From Cryptomeria japonica (Eukaryota; Streptophyta; Pinopsida; Cupressales; Cupressaceae), in the NCBI RefSeq assembly GCF_030272615.1, contig NC_081411.1, positions 215,744,654 through 215,808,653 on the forward strand: a DNA stretch of 64,000 nucleotides. Direction: 5' to 3'. The stretch's first letter is position 1, and each line of letters begins with the position of its first letter. Made by a program: the position numbers and the translations under genes. Positions 59,101 through 64,000 of the stretch are shown piece by piece. The notes beneath the pieces are model-generated. The model did no database searches and had not been told where the DNA came from. It worked only from the letters and a program-made list of their open reading frames with translations.

Positions 59101-60453
59101 GTTCTTTCTCAATTATGGGGAGTTAGATTGGTTGATTATGTAGATAGTGTTGATCTGTTTTCTCACAAGGTCTCATGGAAGGATCCCTCTACTCTGCCAT
59201 TGTCCTTGTAGGAAATTCAAAATTTTAAATCTGTTTTGCAAGACCGAGTGGCTTTCCTTTCTAACATCAAAGATCAACTTATTTGGTGCCCTTCTAAATC
59301 GGGAAACTACTCTGTTAAAGAAGGATATTTTGTTGTTCAATAAATGGCCAATCAAAATGCTCCTCATCGTGCCTTTTTGTTTTGTTGGAATAATTCAGTA
59401 TTACCTAAAGCTGGTGGTTTTTCCTGGCTCGCGCTGCAAAATAGAATTTTGACTAGTGATCGTTTAGTCAAATTTAATATTGCAGCCTCCTTTTCTTGTG
59501 TCTTATGTGGTAAAGCTATTGAAGATGTCAAACATCTTTTTCTTCATTGTGAGTTTGCGAGTAGTTGTTGGCATTTTGTCCTCCAAAAGTTATCTCTTTC
59601 ATTCCCTTTACCTTTATCTTTATGGAACATGTTTCAGTCTTGGCCATTTTTGTATTCATCTTCTCTATTTGCTTGTTTGTGGTTTATAATTCCCTCTTCA
59701 GTCATATGGGCCATTTGGTGGGAAAGAAACAAGCGCATTTTTAGATGTGACTCATCAGATTTATCGGTTGTTCTTGGGATTTTGGAAAGAAGTATTATTG
59801 AGCAAGTTAATGCTCATGTCCAAAAATATTTTAATATGAATTCAGAGTTCTCTTCTTGCGACAATTTTATGATCTCTTCTTGGAAAAGTATCATTATTCC
59901 TGTATCACCCACCTTTCCAAGGATTCAGAAAACACCCGTAGACACAAATTTCATAAAATGACATCCTCCTAATGCCCCTTTTTGTAAATTGAATTTTGAT
60001 GGATCCTCCCGTGGAAATCCCGGTGATTCAGGAATAGGGATAGTTTTTCGTGACCATTTGGGTTCTTTATTAGCATTAAAAGCTATGCCAATTTCTCCTA
60101 GCACAAATAATATGGCTGAGGCTTGTGCTCTTTTAGAAGGTCTTGTTATGGCTAAGGATTTGAATTTCAAATACCTTCATATTGAAGGTGATTCAACTAT
60201 TGTCATTAATGCTTGTAAGGCAAGAAAAGCTGATAATTGGCATTTCTGGTATATTCTTGAACAAATATGGACTCTCCTTGATACGTTTGAGCACCTCATC
60301 ATCTCACATGTTTATCATGAAGGTAATGCATTGGCTCATTGTCTCGCTAATATGGGTTATGATAAAACTATTATTGATTCCTCTCGATTGGGGGGTGATT
60401 TGATGAGCTTCCCAAACCTATTAATTATAGCCCATAGAGAGTTGAGGATTTAA
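56176..60453 (+). pseudogene. LINE2 ORF2: endonuclease, RT, RNase H; ten in-frame stops, no frameshift
   Basis: A single frame runs from ATG 56176 to TAA 60453 (1425 codons) with internal stops at 56440, 56641, 57601, 57979, 58126, 58789, 59047, 59209, 59341 and 59959: seven TAG, two TAA, one TGA. Endonuclease: SWNVRGLN, LLQESKL, NIYGPTSP, LGGDFNAL, TWTN, DHFPI. Reverse transcriptase: IALIPKSKNPQTFVEFRPIS, VKLDMMKAYDKV, GDPLSPFLF and FAND at 58264-58275, where the catalytic FADD Asp is Asn. The zf-RVT region (59400-59560) has CVLCGKAIEDVKHLFLHC. RNase H (59989-60400) has NFDGSSRGNPGDSGIG, a MAEACALLEGL block, EGDS and a final H-x-x-N-x-x-A-like EGNALAHCLA. This RNase H is the plant L1 type. 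The protein would nick DNA, copy its RNA and remove the template. Confidence 0.92.
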
Positions 60454-61305
60454 TCTTTCTTATTATATGATTGCTCATTTATACGAGTTGATATTCTCTT
60501 CTCTTGGTGAGGTATTTCTTTTCATAATTCCATTTGGTTTTGATTTGAGGTACTTTGCTTTACTTGATCATCACTTGGCATTCATTAATGATGAGTTGGT
60601 TGTTATTGATGAAATATGGAGATATTTATTTTCACATTGGGAATCCGTCCTTCATATGCCATTTAAAGTTTGGCGTAGCGTTGTCTTCATGATTATTTTT
60701 GTATGCTGCTTCTTTTGGTTTGTCAGTTTTTTTATGATATATCTCCTCTTTCTTTTCATTTACGACATAAAAATTTTGGGCTTCATTTCTCTCTAGCATT
60801 TCCGCATTCACCTCTTCTGCTTTGCATTTGTCTATAATGGCAGACTGCAGATCTCATGTCGTTGGTGTCAGTCATGTTTTGGAACCTCGCGTTTCTTGTA
60901 AATTCTCAGCGTTCTGTAGTATATATATATTTTGGTTGCAGTTGTTTTTTGGTGCATGGGGCATGTCGATTTTGGTTGCAGGAGTTCTTTGTTGCAGGGC
61001 CTTCAAGATATCCTAGGAACTTATTTTGTAAATAAGCTTGCATGCTCCTATTCTATAAAATGAGCTTGCATGCTCCTATTTGTAAATGAGCCTGCATGCT
61101 CCTTTGGTGATCTCTATTTTGTAACTAGCTCCGGCTAGAGGATTGTTCACTACTTCTCTTCTATAGTCATGTTGATGAGTAATGACTAGAGTTTTTCTTG
61201 CTGGTTCTTTTCTCTGGGAACTCAGTTTGAGCCAATTTTTAAATATATTGTAAAAATTATATATAATTAATAAAATATATCAAGTGGCATTGCCACCTTG
61301 CCAAA
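60454..61305 (+). other. LINE2 3' UTR with triplicated 28-bp motif
   Basis: Non-coding. Near 61026-61104 three tandem units of 26-29 bases end in the same gagcttgcatgctccta core (the third has gagcctgcatgctcctt). ORFs 60467-60796 and 60822-61016 have no support. The tail is A-rich. Confidence 0.6.
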
Positions 61306-62009
61306 AAATAAAAATAAAAATTATTAATAGTTATTTAATTATGACCAATTGTAATTAATATTAAATAAATATTAAAAATAATATAATATTACACTACAAA
61401 TGAATAATTAAATTTAAGATTAATTTTATTATAATTTTAATTATATAATTTTTTAAAATTAAATTAGGATTATGATTTTAAGAAAAATATAAATTTTCAC
61501 TATAAATTTATATTATATTATAATTAGTTTATTAAAATAAGAGTTATAGTTAATATTACATAAATATATTTTAAAAATATATTTAAAATAAAAATGATTC
61601 AGAATTATGATAATTAAAAATTAGAACATATTTTTTTATTACAATCTATATTATAATAATTAAAAATTAGAACAAAGATTTCAATTACAATACACAACAA
61701 GTACTCGCCACTACGTGGCACTTGTTCTTTTTTTTTTGCATGCAAATAATTTCATATTAATTTTTTAAATGATTAGAAAATAAAATAAAATAAAATAATC
61801 AAATAACAAATAGATATATATTAAATAAAAAAATATTTTATTTTATTTAACTTTTAATCAAAAAATCAACTTAAAATAAAAAGATATTTGTTTTTATAAA
61901 AAATCAACAAAATTTTCTTTAAAACAATTGCATAAAATAAAATAAAATGGATTTTTTATTAATAATTAGATAAATGAATTTGTTTCTTATCAAAGGCATA
62001 GTCAATGGG
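61306..62009 (-). other. AT-rich right piece of Helitron N2
   Basis: No gene; A/T runs with many short repeats of the aaaataaaataaaat type. The last 40 bases before 62051 are the conserved 5' end of the Helitron (minus strand). Confidence 0.45.
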
Positions 62010-62051
62010 ACGTTTGTTGAGCTTGTAAAATTCACATATGAACACCTTCGA

Positions 62052-62322
62052 TGTTAGATATGTAATTTTGAAGCTCACAAAATCATTTTTATTAAAACAA
62101 TATCTATTAATTGAATAGTATAATGAATAACTAACTAATGTGTACTCAATGAAAATTTATTTTCTTAAAAAATAAGTTTTCTTTAAAGAGATTTATTAAA
62201 GGCATCCATCAAACATTAAAATTAAAATTGAATTAAAGATGCCTTTTTTAAATATCTAAAATTAAACATAATATCTCTATGCATGTCCCAATTAAATTAA
62301 ATATTATAATTTTGAATTTTTT
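62052..62322 (+). repeat. Tandem satellite, resumed unit after Helitron N2
   Basis: From ttagatatgtaattttgaag the sequence follows the rest of the unit cut at 51826, and then a further unit start (catccatcaaacatta, near 62200). It stops at ...attttgaa, where the T-rich end of LINE3 begins, so this array was hit a second time. Confidence 0.8.
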
Positions 62323-64000
62323 TTTTTTTATATTGCATATAAGGGGATAAGACTATTACAAAAAAACAGTTACAGATTCACCAGTATATCTCAATCTGGA
62401 CAGCAGGTCTAGCCATCACTAGTTTAACAGTTTTACCTAAAATATAAACAGAGATATAAAAGTTTATACATATAGTACAACAGTATTTATGCCAAAAATG
62501 GAACAACCATCCATGAGGTACAAAAGGGTGCATCCATCCATGTCACTTATCCTTTAAGGATTTGATCCTGCGGAGCTTCCATCCATGCGGTCCAACCCCT
62601 AGGCCCCTCCTTCCAAACTGCTTGTTTTCCGTCAAGGAGCTCTGTAAGAATCTGGATCTGGTCTCTGATAGGGTCTCTCGCTTTGGCTACCTCTACTTGT
62701 AGGGTCTCCAAAGCCAGGTCCACTTCTTTCTTCCCTTTGAGTGTCTTTTTCCATTTATACTCGTTCTCCATCTCACGAAGGAACATCCTTGCATTTCCAT
62801 CCTTTATGAATTTGAAGAATTTGTTCTTTTCCACATTCATTGTTACTGCTACCTGCAAGAGAATTCGATGAAGGGTGAGTCCACGAAAGGACTCAGTAAG
62901 GGCCCTACTTGAGCCCTGAAATTTATCTTCATTTCTTAATTTCCAAATGTGCCATAAAATCTTAGATGTAAGAACATACCAGAAAAGGTTAGTGTCCTTT
63001 TTTAGGTCTTTAATGTATCCAATTATAACATCTAAAACACTAAATTGAACAGGAAATTGAATACCAAATAATAACCAGATTTCTTTAGCAATGCTACACT
63101 CAAAAAAAAAATGTCTAATTGATTCAGGAACCTTGCAAATGTTACATATGTCATTGTTGTTATGATCTTTTCTGATTGGTAACCTGTTTAAAATCAACAA
63201 CCATTTAAAACATTTTTCCTTAGGAGTGACAGGACTACTCCAGAGCCTATTGAACACCTTTTGCCACTGTTTAACTGTAAAATCTGCAAACCATAGCTTG
63301 TTAGCATGGGAAATTATTGATTCATCATAAGTTAGGGTCTTATAAAAATGCTAGTTTTAACATTACACACTGGGATGGTATTATTCCACAAAAGGTCCTT
63401 ACAACAGTTTGCATCATTATTACATTTTTTGGGCAAAAGCTTCTCACAAGCTTTCTGTAACAAAGTATATGTGCGCTTATGGGAACTCAACAGGTTAAAT
63501 TTAGCTCTAAGTCCCAATCCAGCAGGATATCATTCTCAATGATATCTTTAAAGCAATAGATGCCTTTTGCCGCCCATGATTTAGCAGAGCACCCCTGAGT
63601 AAGGGCCAAGGGTTTGGATGAGTGTAGGAGGTTCCACCAAATGGATCTAGACCTGTAAATAAACTCATTGTTGTTGACTCTATAATTGTTGATAAAGGGC
63701 TTCACACTACTCCAAGCCTTCCAGATAGATTTGAAGACGTTGGACCCCTGAACTGAGACCTCGAAGTCTCCAGCCACAAGGTCACATAAAGGGAGGGATT
63801 TCCAAGTTTTGGCCTTCTTTGGCATGAATTTCATAATATTCTTCCTAACCAGCACTTTCCACGGTTCATTCCCATCTATAGCTTGTTAAATCCACTTTGC
63901 TGCAAGAGCAATTCCTTGGAGTCTCAAGTCCTTAAGTCCTAGGCCTCCCAGGCTCTTATCCTTATGGCACCACTCCCATTTAATAGAGTGCATTTTCTTT
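62323..64000 (-). mobile_element. L1-type LINE, 3' part (LINE3), runs off the window
   Basis: Minus-strand element whose poly(A) appears as a T run at 62323-62332, after a tail reading ccttatatgcaatataaaa. The coding part is ORF2 C-terminus and is related to LINE1 (both have W-K-N/S-LP-CDL-GxFEVS and an LFW...W-x-LRNED/YRNDD region), but the 3' tail differs from LINE1 and LINE2. The 5' part lies beyond the window. Confidence 0.85.
62547..64000 (-). pseudogene. LINE3 ORF2 C-terminal part (broken)
   Basis: From the window edge the reading includes a GLRDLKLQG-like block near 63930 (by its LINE1 counterpart), an in-frame stop near 63886, then 63855-63487 (SLPLCDLVAGDFEVSVQG), a frameshifted stretch, and a continuous frame from about 63350 to the stop at 62547. 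The last frame has ANKLWFADFTVKQWQKVFNRLW, leading into zf-RVT: KWLLILNRLPIRKD and CNICKVPESIRHFFFEC. The C-terminus is Lys/Glu-rich and coiled (ALETLQVEVAKARDPIRDQIQILTELL). There is no RNase H. A frameshift near 63350 and stops make it inactive. Confidence 0.85.

Larger units (their letters stand above)
54297..61305 (+). mobile_element. L1-type LINE with RNase H (LINE2), inactive
   Basis: About 7.0 kb with ORF1, ORF2 (endonuclease, RT, zf-RVT, RNase H), a long 3' UTR and an A-rich tail after cattgccaccttgccaaaaa (near 61300). It differs from LINE1 in RNase H, 3' tail and codon use. The 5' edge is where the ORF1 frame opens, so some 5' truncation is possible. No exact target duplication was found; attaagttattcaa before 54297 and attaatagttatttaa after the tail are similar but not equal. 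It lies inside Helitron N2. Confidence 0.85.

Noticed and set aside
54270-61340. Exact target-site duplication for LINE2
   Set aside because: attaagttattcaa and attaatagttatttaa are similar but contain indels, and AT-rich DNA gives such matches by chance.

Overview
The window looks like intergenic DNA from a large, AT-rich plant nuclear genome. It holds plant-type L1 LINEs (one with a C-terminal RNase H), a Helitron carrying an RPA gene, a Copia gag remnant and a fragment of a plant receptor-like kinase, but no intact host gene. The size and age of the repeats would suit a gymnosperm or another very large genome, but that is inference. Nearly everything is mobile DNA, much of it inserted inside other mobile DNA.

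Left part (1-6277): a degenerate LTR-type repeat (called family X here) with a gag-like ORF remnant, joined to a second LTR-like segment (family Y), then the last exons of a dead receptor-like kinase, then the start of another family X copy. That copy is cut at 6277 and resumes at 28782. The 22.5 kb between is a nest. A minus-strand non-autonomous Helitron (N1, 6278-28781) contains a complete SINE (6874-7101) and a plus-strand autonomous-type Helitron (A, about 7461-28042). Helitron A carries a mosaic of direct and inverted modules, an intact three-exon RPA1-like gene (14010-16228) and a broken Rep-helicase gene (18471-26855). The Rep-helicase gene is itself split by a 3.8 kb solo LTR (20887-24705) with a perfect 5-bp target duplication.

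Middle (28782-43381): the rest of family X copy B with its 249-codon ORF, then copy C with its family Y tail (32428-about 36715, parallel to 738-5028), unassigned AT-rich DNA, another LTR-like segment, and a Copia gag/protease relic (41169-42280).

Right part (42991-64000): a degenerate telomere-like array split by a full-length L1 LINE (LINE1, 43397-50139, 15-bp target duplication), then a tandem satellite of about 240-285 bp. The satellite is split by a second minus-strand Helitron of the N1 family (N2, 51827-62051). N2 contains a polypurine microsatellite block and a second, different L1 (LINE2, about 54297-61305) with an RNase H domain. The satellite resumes at 62052 and is then cut by the 3' part of a minus-strand LINE (LINE3, 62323 to the window end) related to LINE1.

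How the parts relate: Helitron A encodes Rep-helicase and RPA in the usual plant Helitron arrangement, but only RPA is still open. The SINE has the same 3' tail as LINE1, so LINE1 relatives probably mobilised it. Both LINE1 and LINE2 have overlapping ORF1 stop and ORF2 start codons, and LINE2 ORF2 stays in one frame for 1425 codons, broken only by point stops.
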